NCBI GenBank assembly: GCA_964392175.1
Contig: CAYMOJ010000033.1
Coordinates: 1 to 18,697, forward strand
Reading direction: 5' to 3'
DNA length: 18,697 nt
DNA from: Firm-04 sp964392175
GTDB lineage: Bacteria > Bacillota > Clostridia > Oscillospirales > Ruminococcaceae
Shown: positions 7,695 through 15,814 of the stretch, piece by piece
Layout: the number at the start of each line of letters is the position of its first letter
Numbering within the stretch: the first letter of the stretch is position 1
The notes under the pieces: generated by a model
What the model saw: the letters and a program-made list of their open reading frames with translations, nothing else
The model's database searches: none
What the model was told of the DNA's origin: nothing
Translations under genes and position numbers: made by a program

Positions 7695-9922
7695 CATCCA
7701 TAGATGGCGCGATCTGCCGAGATGACATCGCGTACACGGCGCAACTTGGTCAGCAGATTCTGCAACTGTTCTGAGGTGGTAACGGTAATGGTAGCTTCAA
7801 AAACAGTATTGCCGTTCTTCAGCGTGCGCGAAGCCGAATGAATAATCGGTACTCTGGCATCATGCAGCACACCACAGATATCATACACCAATCCGACACG
7901 AGACGTGGCGAGTACCTCAATAGCGGCTTGCCGCTCTTTGGGCGCAAGCTTGCCTGACCACCGCACTGCGACCCAACGCTGCAAATCCTCCGGATCGCCG
8001 CGCTTCATAGCAGATTCATAGTTTTTGCAGGTTTTGGTATGCACGGAAAGTCCATGGCCACGTGTGATAAATCCCACAATATCATCGCCGGGCATGGGGG
8101 TACAGCACTGTGCAAATTTGAGCGCACAGTTCTCAATCTCATCCAGTATGATACCATCGCTGGCATGGTTGCGGCGAAGCTGCTCCGCCAACAGCGCATC
8201 GGGTGCTTTCTCCTGTGCCTGCATCTGCTTGCCGTAGTGTTTCTGATAGTGCTCACGGATGCGCGGCATGAGTTTTGTCAGCGAGATGCCTCCGTAGCCC
8301 AGGGTAGCACAGAGATCATCACAGGTTTCGCAATGGTTTTTCTGGCGGATTTCTTCCGCCAGCAGGTCAAAGCACTGCTCCGCACTCAGTGGCAGGCGGC
8401 TGCGTCGAATTTCGCTTTCCAGCATCGCTTTGCCTGCCACGATATTTTCATCGCGGCGTTCTTTCTTGAACCATGTGCGGATCTTTGCGCGTGCTTCATT
8501 GGTTTTTACGATCTCTAACCAATTGCGGTTCGGGCCTTTGTCTTCATCTTTACTGATGATAATTTCACAGATATTGCCTGTTTGCAGCACAGTGTTCAGC
8601 GGCACTAGCTTTTCATTCACTTTTGCACCTACGGTGCGGTGACCGATCTGGGTGTGGATATGATAAGCAAAATCAATGACCGTTGCGCCCACAGGCAGGC
8701 TGATAGAATCCCCCTTGGGGGTCATAACAACGATCTCATCGGGGGCAATATCGTTTTTGATGGTGTTTACCAATTCCTCCGGATCATCGCTGTTTTGTTG
8801 CGTTTCAATCACTTGACGAACCCATGCAAGTCGCTGCTCCATGCGGTCCTTGCCTTGGATACCCTCCTTGTATTTCCAATGCGCGGCAATGCCATATTCA
8901 GCGTTGGCGTGCATCTCCCATGTGCGGATCTGCACCTCGAAGGGAATCTTCTCTCTTCCCAGCACAGTGGTATGCAAAGATTGATACATATTCTGTTTGG
9001 GATTTGCGATGTAGTCCTTGAAACGGTTGGGAATGGGGTGGAACATATCGTGGATCAGCCCCAAGACATTGTAACACTCGGAAACGGTGGTGACGATCAC
9101 GCGCACCGCATACTTATCATAGATCTCTTCAAAATTTTTGCCACCGACATATAGCTTTTTGTAGATACCGTAAATGCTTTTCACTCTGCCTTCAATCTGC
9201 GGTGGCGTGATGAAATCCTCTGCCTTAAAGCGCGTAGCAATGCGTTCCTTAATGGCAGCAATGAATGCTTCGCGTTCCTCTTTTTTGGTGTTCAGCATTT
9301 GTTCGATCTCGGCATAGGCGTAGTGGTCAAGATAGTAAAATGCCAGATCTTCCAGTTCCTCTTGCACCGGTGTGATCCCCAAGCGATGCGCAATGGGGGC
9401 ATAAATGTTCATGGTTTCCAATGCGGTGCGCTTCTGCTTGTGAGGTGGACGATATTGCAGGGTACGCATATTATGCAGACGGTCACACAGCTTGATGATC
9501 ATGACGCGGATATCCTGTGACATGGCAAGCAGGATCTTCATCACATTTTCGGCAACCTGCTGTTCCTGACTGAAAGTAGGGATCTTTTCCAGTTTTGTGA
9601 CACCGTCCACGAGCAGTGCCACATCCTGCCCGAATCTTTTGCGCACTTCATCCAGTGTAACAGGAGTATCCTCAACGACATCGTGCAGAAAAGCTGCGCA
9701 CAGGGTATCGGTATCCATGCCCAGCTCCAGCAATTCGTAGGCAACGGCTACGGGGTGCTTGATATATGGTTCACCGGAGGAGCGAGTTTGACCTTCGTGA
9801 CATTTTTGGGCAAATTCATAGGCGGTAATCAGCTTGCTGATATCATACTGTTTATCCTCCATCAATATTTTAGAAATCATAGCATCGATGGAGCAAGTGC
9901 GATCATCATATTGACTGAGCAA
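7694..9922 (-). CDS. rel: Bifunctional (p)ppGpp synthetase/hydrolase, RelA/SpoT family
   Basis: This long Rel enzyme makes (p)ppGpp from ATP and GTP/GDP on starved ribosomes and also hydrolyses it. The order of domains in the 742-residue protein is standard. An HD hydrolase domain has H56, H80-D81 and D147 (KLCDRLHNMR) intact. The synthetase domain (about 240-355) carries RFKD (300-303), the RxKD signature of bifunctional enzymes rather than the ExDD of monofunctional RelA. A TGS domain follows (about 395-453), then a helical/zinc-finger region with CAQCC (603-607) and a later C632, and a C-terminal ACT domain (about 666-742). I chose the TTG at 9922 because GGAAGGGAG lies 9 nt upstream and the protein then starts just after recJ. 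The open frame runs up to 10102, but that part overlaps recJ codons. The stop overlaps the possible ATG of the next gene. Confidence 0.96.
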   Translation of the reverse strand: MLSQYDDRTCSIDAMISKILMEDKQYDISKLITAYEFAQKCHEGQTRSSGEPYIKHPVAVAYELLELGMDTDTLCAAFLHDVVEDTPVTLDEVRKRFGQDVALLVDGVTKLEKIPTFSQEQQVAENVMKILLAMSQDIRVMIIKLCDRLHNMRTLQYRPPHKQKRTALETMNIYAPIAHRLGITPVQEELEDLAFYYLDHYAYAEIEQMLNTKKEEREAFIAAIKERIATRFKAEDFITPPQIEGRVKSIYGIYKKLYVGGKNFEEIYDKYAVRVIVTTVSECYNVLGLIHDMFHPIPNRFKDYIANPKQNMYQSLHTTVLGREKIPFEVQIRTWEMHANAEYGIAAHWKYKEGIQGKDRMEQRLAWVRQVIETQQNSDDPEELVNTIKNDIAPDEIVVMTPKGDSISLPVGATVIDFAYHIHTQIGHRTVGAKVNEKLVPLNTVLQTGNICEIIISKDEDKGPNRNWLEIVKTNEARAKIRTWFKKERRDENIVAGKAMLESEIRRSRLPLSAEQCFDLLAEEIRQKNHCETCDDLCATLGYGGISLTKLMPRIREHYQKHYGKQMQAQEKAPDALLAEQLRRNHASDGIILDEIENCALKFAQCCTPMPGDDIVGFITRGHGLSVHTKTCKNYESAMKRGDPEDLQRWVAVRWSGKLAPKERQAAIEVLATSRVGLVYDICGVLHDARVPIIHSASRTLKNGNTVFEATITVTTSEQLQNLLTKLRRVRDVISADRAIYG

Positions 9923-9931
9923 TGCGGTACA

Positions 9932-9940
9932 CTCCCTTCC
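9932..9940 (-). promoter_or_regulatory. Shine-Dalgarno of rel, supporting a TTG start
   Basis: GGAAGGGAG begins 10 nt after the recJ stop (9951-9953) and ends 9 nt before the in-frame TTG at 9922. The next in-frame ATG codons lack a comparable site. This supports a rare TTG start for rel, which would lower its translation relative to an ATG. Confidence 0.6.
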
Positions 9941-9950
9941 GTGGATGATC

Positions 9951-11987
9951 TTATTGGTTGGCAAGTGCGTGGATCTCATGCAATATGGTTGATTCCGAGA
10001 GATCACGCCTTTGTTTGACGGGTAGTAAACGAACTGTATCTGCAACAATGTCATGCTCGACCAACTGTAGCTCGCTAAGGATATCGGCGCAGAGGCGTGC
10101 ACGACAATAGTTCATATCTGCGTCCTTCAATCGGCAACAGATCAGATCCAAGGGTTGCGGAGCGCGCTCTGTTGCATGATAAAAAGCAACCAGTGCATCG
10201 CGGTCAGGACACATTTTGGCGTAGTAGGTACCGGGTAACGGCTCATGACGACGATATGCTTCATATGCCTGCTCAGCGGCAATGACCTGTGCCTGTCGCA
10301 AGCCGGAGACGCGCCATTCCTCTGCACGAATGCCCAGTTGCGCTCTGCCCTGAAACTGCTTGACTTCAGGGGTAACCAGAAAATCATACAGCATACCCGT
10401 GCGAATGCCGGATTCTTCGGCAGTACAACGGAAGATCAGCAGCTCTACAGGCACATTGCCCTGCAAACCTTTCAGCTTGATATATTTGCCGCCACCAATG
10501 GGGATCCGCTCCTGCACCAACACTTGCAGCAATGCAAACATCGGCTGCGGGTTGCCCGCGCCGTATGGTTCCAGAATGCGCAGGCCGTCAATATTACGAA
10601 TGTTCAGATCTGTGGCTAAAACAGCACGCTCTGCGTGCACGGTCATAGCAGGCATCGCCGCGTGATTGGCTGCTGCATAATTTTCAAGCGCATCACAAAA
10701 ATCGGTAAGTGATTCTTCCGCGACAGTAAAACCACCTGCACCGGGATGCCCACCATAGCGAACCAAATGCGATGCACAGGCGTGCAGGCAATCGAACACA
10801 GAGAATGCACCGAAGCTGCGGGCAGAACCGCGGTAGCCCTCACCATCCTCGCGTGAAAGCAAAAAACAAGGCTTACCGAAGCGTTCCACCAGCCGTGCGG
10901 CAACAATACCCACCACGCCGTGATGCCAATTTTCGCCCACAAATACCAACACACGGCGATGCAGCGCCCTGGGATTCTGACGAATCTCGTCCAAAATCTG
11001 CTCAACGATGATCTTTTCGGTAGCGCGACGTTCATCGTTCAGTGTTTGGATCTGTGCCGCGAGCAGTGTTGCCTCTTCAGGGTCATCGGTCAGCAGCAGA
11101 CGCGCCGCGATAGACGCAGAAGCAAATCTGCCTGCTGCGTTGATACGGGGTGCCAGTTGAAATGCAGCCATGATCGCGGTGATCGGTTTATGTACATCAA
11201 TCGCGCAAACCGCCATCAAAGAAAGCAGACCCATCCGTTCGGTGTTGCGCAGAAGTTCCATGCCGTGTTTGACCAAATAACGGTTTTCTCCGCTTAATTC
11301 AACCACATCTGCAACAGTAGCAAGTGCGGCTAAATCACCGAATTGTTCAACAACAGAATTGTAATCGCCGCCCTCCAACGCAGAGATCAGCTTGAGTACA
11401 ACGCCTGCGCCACAGAGTGGCTTAAAGGGTGAGGGGCAATCGGCGCGGTGGGGATCCACCACAGCAACAGCATCAGGTAAAACATCACCGGGACGGTGAT
11501 GATCAGTGATGATGAGTTCCATGCCGCATTGCCGGATATAGTCTGCCTCCTCTACAGCAGAGATCCCATTATCCACCGTGATGATCAGCGAAGTGCCCTG
11601 TGTTTTCAGCATATCAATTTGTTCTTTACGAATCCCATATCCTTCTTTTCGCGTGGGGATATACCACCGCACATTCGCGCCTGCGTAGGTAAGCCAATCG
11701 GTCAGCATGACAGTAGCCGTCACACCATCGCAGTCGTAATCGCCATAAACACAAATAGATTCCCCTGTTTCGAGTGCCTGCATGATGCGTGCCACTGCTT
11801 TATCCATATCCATCAACAGAAAAGGGTCAGAGAGCGGCGTTGCCTCCAGAAAATCTTTCGCCGTCTGCGGCGATGCAATGCCACGAGAGAGCAACACCTC
11901 CGCGCAAATTTGCGTAATGCCCAGTGCTTCGCTCAAAGTGGCGGCAGCTGTTACATCCGGCTGCCCGATCTTCCATTGCTTCTGCAT
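9951..11987 (-). CDS. recJ: Single-stranded-DNA-specific exonuclease RecJ
   Basis: RecJ degrades single-stranded DNA 5' to 3' in recombinational and mismatch repair. The 678-residue protein shows the DHH phosphoesterase motifs: YGDYDCDGVTAT (81-92), VDNGIS (138-143), TDHH (161-164) and CGAGVVLKL (192-200). The DHHA1 domain carries RYGGHPGAGGF (410-420), followed by an OB-like domain (about 450-560) and a C-terminal region of about 120 residues with little recognisable sequence. The ATG at 11987 is preceded by AGGAGGGGAG (11998-12007), with the GGGGAG part 10 nt away. An ATG at 12014 would add nine residues and has only AGGA 4 nt upstream. It is the first gene of the recJ-rel-MBL-hemZ unit, with its own promoter. 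In many clostridia apt and dtd sit in this cluster; both are missing here. Confidence 0.96.
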   Translation of the reverse strand: MQKQWKIGQPDVTAAATLSEALGITQICAEVLLSRGIASPQTAKDFLEATPLSDPFLLMDMDKAVARIMQALETGESICVYGDYDCDGVTATVMLTDWLTYAGANVRWYIPTRKEGYGIRKEQIDMLKTQGTSLIITVDNGISAVEEADYIRQCGMELIITDHHRPGDVLPDAVAVVDPHRADCPSPFKPLCGAGVVLKLISALEGGDYNSVVEQFGDLAALATVADVVELSGENRYLVKHGMELLRNTERMGLLSLMAVCAIDVHKPITAIMAAFQLAPRINAAGRFASASIAARLLLTDDPEEATLLAAQIQTLNDERRATEKIIVEQILDEIRQNPRALHRRVLVFVGENWHHGVVGIVAARLVERFGKPCFLLSREDGEGYRGSARSFGAFSVFDCLHACASHLVRYGGHPGAGGFTVAEESLTDFCDALENYAAANHAAMPAMTVHAERAVLATDLNIRNIDGLRILEPYGAGNPQPMFALLQVLVQERIPIGGGKYIKLKGLQGNVPVELLIFRCTAEESGIRTGMLYDFLVTPEVKQFQGRAQLGIRAEEWRVSGLRQAQVIAAEQAYEAYRRHEPLPGTYYAKMCPDRDALVAFYHATERAPQPLDLICCRLKDADMNYCRARLCADILSELQLVEHDIVADTVRLLPVKQRRDLSESTILHEIHALANQ

Positions 11988-12028
11988 TTCGTATGTGCTC
12001 CCCTCCTGTTGCATTTTTCCTGCCTTTT

Positions 12029-12057
12029 AGTATACCATTTTTTCAAGCAAAATGCAA
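12029..12057 (-). promoter_or_regulatory. Promoter of the recJ-rel-MBL-hemZ unit
   Basis: The minus strand shows TATACT (12029-12034) preceded by TGG (extended -10) and TTGCAT (12052-12057) at 17-nt spacing. Only three of six -35 bases match consensus, so the extended -10 probably carries recognition. The start site would be near 12022, about 35 nt before the recJ ATG. It lies just downstream of the terminator of the GH3 gene, so the two units are separated. Confidence 0.65.
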
Positions 12058-12089
12058 GTCATAAGCGCGTGCTGCATGAAAAAGTATCG

Positions 12090-12125
12090 AAAAAAGAGAA
12101 GTCCTTGCCACGGGACTTCTCTTTT
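12090..12125 (-). terminator. Intrinsic terminator after the GH3 gene
   Basis: A perfect 13-bp stem (12092-12104 with 12113-12125, containing AAGAGAAGTCC) closes an 8-nt loop. On the minus strand the stem runs into a U tract covering 12095-12090. It begins 6 nt after the GH3 stop codon. The A-rich flank on the other side would allow termination on the plus strand too, but no plus-strand gene reads into it. Confidence 0.93.
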
Positions 12126-12131
12126 GTATCA

Positions 12132-14897
12132 TCATAATGTAGCGATGTTGACATTCTCCGTTGTATGTGTGAAGGAGATGCTGTGCATTTTCAATCCACT
12201 TTGCGCAAAATACAGGCGCATGGTGGTGAAGCGAGAGAACATGGGGATGTCCGTACTGAAGGATACGAGCTTGCCTTCTGTGCCATTCCAGGTAAAGGTA
12301 TTCTGCACTGTGCCCATGCTAAACAGCGTGACAGGTATTTGCGCTAACGCACCTGCTTCAGAGCTGGCTGTTAACGTAATATGATAATATCCCAGTGTTT
12401 GAACATCCAGTGCAAAGCTAAATGCCGTGCCGCGTTCCGTGCTGATTGCTTCCAACGGAATCGTAAGCGTATCCGTATTCAGCGCAAAGAACTCCACCTC
12501 GCCCTCTTGGGGTTGTCCGTCTGTAGGGCGGTTGAGAATTTGCACCTTCTCAGCAGTGCCGCAAAGCCGCTGCATGGCTGGGGTATGCAAAATAAAATCG
12601 CAGATATTGGCAGCACAACGTTGCAGCTCGCCAAGCGTCAGCGTACCATTTTCCAGTGCCTGCATGATATCGGCATCAGGCGTTTCGGTATCGGCACAGA
12701 CCATGTACAGATCATTTTGTGCAGCAACCATCACCGAAAACAGATCTCTGCGCGGTGATTCTCCACGGCGATTGATATTCGCCCACCAATCGCTCATAGC
12801 GATACCGGAAAAGCCCCATTCCTCACGCAAAATCAATGTGGTCAGGTCAGGGTTTCCGGCAGTCCACAGCCCATTGACAGATCCATAGGTCGTCATAATG
12901 CTCTGCGCTTTCCCTTGCTTTATCGCGATTTCAAAGCCTTTTAAGTAGATCTCACGAAGTGCACGCTCAGAAATGACTGCGTCCAGAAAATGACGGTTGG
13001 TTTCCTGTTCGTTGCCACAAAAATGCTTGAGTGTGCCTTCCACTCCCACGCTGTGCAGACCTTCCAGCTGGGCAGCCGCCATCATGCCTGTGAGATAAGG
13101 ATCCTCGGAGAAATACTCAAAGTTTCTGCCGTTTAGGGGGTGACGGTGTAGGTTCATACCCGGGCCAAGCAAGCAATCTACCCGATTGGCGCGCATTTCC
13201 AGTCCCATTAAGGTAAACAATTGAGAGAGAAGCGTTGTATTGAATGTTGCGGCAAGCAGCGTACCGTTGGGCAAACTGAAGGCGGGTGTGCCACAATCCA
13301 GGCGCATACCCGAAGGCCCATCGGAGCAGCATACTGCCGGAATTCCGTAATGCTCCAACGCTTTTGATACACCGCCAAACGCCGATGCCGTACCCGCTGT
13401 CACCCTGGGACTGCCCATGCCTTCGCCACGTACCAATGAGGAAAGTTCCTCTTCGGTAAGCTGTGCGATAAAGGCACGCAACGTGGCGGTACTATTTTTT
13501 ACATCCTGCAATGTGATGCCCATATCACCAGTATATGGAATCTCAGCGGGCAAAGTCATACGATATCGTTCTGCCTCATCCACCTTGGAAAGTGGTACAG
13601 GCTCCATCACGATATGGTAACCCTCATCATCCGCTTCGGGGCGCATACGCTCAAAAGGGAGAACAGGGGCCATGCACTGCACACAGCGCGAGGTCACTTC
13701 TGTTTCTTCTTGCAGATAGGTATAGCATTTTTCGGCAGAACGGACATCGGTGCCAAGATAAAAATGATATGCACCTGCTTCCAGTACATAGCAATATGGA
13801 TTGCCTGTGATGCCACTGTCATCATAGGAAGCGAGATCGCGCATACGAATATGTAGTAGCAACAGTTCCTGCGCATCGGGTGCCAGCGTAGCAGTTTTAG
13901 CAAAGCCACACAAGACCCTTGTAGGCTTGCCCAGTACCCCTTGAGGGGCTTCCACATAGAGCTGCACTACCTCTTTGCCGCTATATGCACCGATATTTTT
14001 CACTGCAACGGTTAGCGTGATGGTATCATCCTCTTCCGTCACTGCAACAGGAGACACGGAAAACTGTGTATAGGAAAGTCCAAAGCCGAACGGATACCGC
14101 ACTCTATCCTTGGCAAAGGTTTCAAAATAGCGGTAGCCGATGTAGATATCCTCGGTTTGAAAATTGCGGTTTTTGTCCCCGAAATATGGGTGCGAGGGGT
14201 AATCAGCGATATCCATAGCAATGGTATCGGGCAGCTTACCGGAGGGAGAAACCTCACCACTGAGTACGGCTGCTGTACCGCTGCCGCCGGTCATACCGCC
14301 TTGCCAGATGTACAAAATGGCATCGGGTGAAGCAGCATCAATCGCGTGCATATCAACGATGCCACCGACATTCAGCAGCACGATCATATACTGAAAATGA
14401 CGGCGCACGGTTTGCAGCATGGTGATCTCATCTTCAGTCAGCAGATAAGAGCCTGCTTCAGTACGGTGATCCTGTTCTTCGCCTGCAGTGCGCCCGATGA
14501 TAACGATGGCGCGGCGATGTGTTTTTGCACTCTCTGCGACGATTGCATCAGTCAAAGGCATTTCAGGCTGTGACCATGGTTCTTTGCCCCAGCCTTCTCC
14601 GTAATCAAAGGGGTGCGTGTTGTCCCAATCCCTGTAGATTTGCAGCAGTGCCTCATCTACGGCAATATTTTGTTCGCTAAGACCTTCCAGGATACCGGTG
14701 ACCATGGGTGTATTGACCATTCCACCTGAGCCTGTGCCGCTTTTATAGTAATGCAGCTGGATTCTGCCGAATACCGCCACAGCCTCATCCTTCGGCAACG
14801 GGAGTGCTTGATGCTCGTTTTTGAGCATGACAATGCCTTCTGCGACCGCGTCTGCGGCGGTTTGCAGATAGACATTCCAATCGAGAATTGCAGCCAT
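12132..14897 (-). CDS. Glycoside hydrolase family 3 beta-glucosidase with permuted domain order
   Basis: This is a 921-residue GH3 enzyme, probably a beta-glucosidase acting on cellobiose and short beta-glucans. The usual order is reversed. The C-terminal-type alpha/beta sandwich comes first (about 15-235, with GIVMLKNE at 21-28), then PFGFGLSY (269-276) and a fibronectin III-like domain (about 280-385). The TIM-barrel domain comes last (about 465-780). The barrel shows DGPSGMR (526-532), NGRNFEYFSEDP (589-600), KHFCGNE (624-630) and the nucleophile D703 in GIAMSDWW. A beta-rich tail of about 120 residues follows. The same order is known in beta-glucosidases of Ruminococcus albus and Butyrivibrio. 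No signal peptide is seen, so it should act in the cytoplasm on imported sugars. The ATG at 14897 has AAGGAG 8 nt upstream; an earlier in-frame ATG at 14954 lies in an RNA hairpin loop. The unit ends at the terminator. Confidence 0.93.
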   Translation of the reverse strand: MAAILDWNVYLQTAADAVAEGIVMLKNEHQALPLPKDEAVAVFGRIQLHYYKSGTGSGGMVNTPMVTGILEGLSEQNIAVDEALLQIYRDWDNTHPFDYGEGWGKEPWSQPEMPLTDAIVAESAKTHRRAIVIIGRTAGEEQDHRTEAGSYLLTEDEITMLQTVRRHFQYMIVLLNVGGIVDMHAIDAASPDAILYIWQGGMTGGSGTAAVLSGEVSPSGKLPDTIAMDIADYPSHPYFGDKNRNFQTEDIYIGYRYFETFAKDRVRYPFGFGLSYTQFSVSPVAVTEEDDTITLTVAVKNIGAYSGKEVVQLYVEAPQGVLGKPTRVLCGFAKTATLAPDAQELLLLHIRMRDLASYDDSGITGNPYCYVLEAGAYHFYLGTDVRSAEKCYTYLQEETEVTSRCVQCMAPVLPFERMRPEADDEGYHIVMEPVPLSKVDEAERYRMTLPAEIPYTGDMGITLQDVKNSTATLRAFIAQLTEEELSSLVRGEGMGSPRVTAGTASAFGGVSKALEHYGIPAVCCSDGPSGMRLDCGTPAFSLPNGTLLAATFNTTLLSQLFTLMGLEMRANRVDCLLGPGMNLHRHPLNGRNFEYFSEDPYLTGMMAAAQLEGLHSVGVEGTLKHFCGNEQETNRHFLDAVISERALREIYLKGFEIAIKQGKAQSIMTTYGSVNGLWTAGNPDLTTLILREEWGFSGIAMSDWWANINRRGESPRRDLFSVMVAAQNDLYMVCADTETPDADIMQALENGTLTLGELQRCAANICDFILHTPAMQRLCGTAEKVQILNRPTDGQPQEGEVEFFALNTDTLTIPLEAISTERGTAFSFALDVQTLGYYHITLTASSEAGALAQIPVTLFSMGTVQNTFTWNGTEGKLVSFSTDIPMFSRFTTMRLYFAQSGLKMHSISFTHTTENVNIATL

Positions 14898-14932
14898 ATG
14901 GATTGCTCCTTGTAATTCTGTGATAGCCCATG

Positions 14933-14971
14933 GGTAAGCCGTCCCGAAGCGCATCAGGACGGCAAATTACC
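14933..14971 (-). promoter_or_regulatory. Strong RNA hairpin in the GH3 leader
   Basis: In minus-strand RNA, GGUAA (14971-14967) pairs with UUACC (14937-14933). After a UUU bulge, ten more pairs form between 14963-14954 and 14947-14938, closing a 6-nt loop UGCGCU. One pair is G-U in minus-strand RNA but would be a C-A mismatch in plus-strand RNA, which fits function in the GH3 transcript. No U run follows, so it is not a plain terminator. It ends about 20 nt before the Shine-Dalgarno. Possible roles are an attenuator-like switch, mRNA stabilisation after processing, or a dispersed intergenic repeat; the sequence does not decide. I see no convincing promoter in the 141-nt gap. Confidence 0.5.
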
Positions 14972-15038
14972 GTTTTGAAAAAGAATTTTGCAACGATCAT
15001 GCGCCGCGTGCAATATGCGAATGCAATATCATTACATC

Positions 15039-15794
15039 TCACTCATAATCGACAACATTGACCCAGCGTTTCAGCATCGCGCGCTCGTTTTCGTTGCCCT
15101 TGACAGACTGCGAAGCGGCGACAATGGGCATCCAAGACTGGATATACTGCTTTGCGGTATCGGTCATTTTACAGAACAGGCTAAGATACTGCTCTGCAAG
15201 CTCTTGTGCATCAGCAAGACAAAACAGCAGATAGGTTCTTGCGGCATCGGCAGCGGCATTGCCCTGTGTGGCGTGAGACCAATCCAGAATATACATCTCA
15301 CCACCCGGGGTGACGATAATATTGGAAGGATTAAAGTCGCCGTGGCAGACCTTTTTATGCTTTGGCATACTCTCCAAGCGGGTATGCAGCTCATAGCGTG
15401 TAGTGGCGTTAAAGCTACTTTCGCTGATCTTGTAGTTCATTTTATCCTTCAGCTTATTCAGCAGCGCGGATTCTTTGGAATGCACTTCCGTTTGCAGTGT
15501 TACGAATTGTGCCAACAAGGTATCCATATTTTCGGGTTGTTCATCCATCAGCTGTTGCAGGGTCTTTCCGGCGATATATTCTGTGCGGATCGCCCACTTG
15601 CCATCGATCATCATAACTTCCAGCAGACGAGGAATACGCAAACCGGTTTCTTCCACTCTTGCCTGATTGAGTGCCTCAGCAAGTACATTCGCTTTGGAAT
15701 AGGTGGCTTCAAACACCTTCAGGACGGTATCACCGTCACGGTAAATCGTTTTTTGGGGACGCTCTGCCAGAATGGCATCATATTGCTTTGCCAT
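15039..15794 (-). CDS. APH/choline-kinase-like phosphotransferase of unknown substrate
   Basis: This is a 251-residue protein of the aminoglycoside phosphotransferase (APH) kinase superfamily. The catalytic loop is CHGDFNPSN (150-158, catalytic Asp D153, metal-binding N158), the metal-binding DW is ILDWSH (169-174), and the N-lobe ATP-contacting Lys is probably K26 in TVLKVF. The N-lobe opening (IYRDGDTVLKVF) resembles a clostridial/Fibrobacter paralogous family (I recall it as TIGR02172) annotated only as APH-like. Its substrate is not established; sugar, amino-alcohol or antibiotic are all possible, and resistance should not be assumed. The ATG at 15794 has AAGGAGGTG 7 nt upstream. It follows adhE by 20 nt and precedes the GH3 gene, so a role in sugar or fermentation metabolism is suggested by context only. 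Confidence 0.85.
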   Translation of the reverse strand: MAKQYDAILAERPQKTIYRDGDTVLKVFEATYSKANVLAEALNQARVEETGLRIPRLLEVMMIDGKWAIRTEYIAGKTLQQLMDEQPENMDTLLAQFVTLQTEVHSKESALLNKLKDKMNYKISESSFNATTRYELHTRLESMPKHKKVCHGDFNPSNIIVTPGGEMYILDWSHATQGNAAADAARTYLLFCLADAQELAEQYLSLFCKMTDTAKQYIQSWMPIVAASQSVKGNENERAMLKRWVNVVDYE

Positions 15795-15814
15795 GAGAAA
15801 ACACCTCCTTGAAT

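Noticed and set aside
9923..10102. N-terminal 60-residue extension of rel
   Set aside because: It overlaps conserved-frame recJ codons, has no likeness to Rel N-termini, and the TTG at 9922 has a far better ribosome site.
14898..14954. 19-residue N-terminal extension of the GH3 protein
   Set aside because: The ATG at 14954 sits at the loop of the leader hairpin without a ribosome site, while the ATG at 14897 has AAGGAG at 8-nt spacing and a GH3-like start.
14785..15042. 85-codon minus-strand frame spanning the kinase-GH3 gap
   Set aside because: It runs out of frame into the GH3 coding region and has no clear ribosome site; the gap is better explained as a structured leader. A faint resemblance to small intergenic ORFs could not be confirmed from memory.
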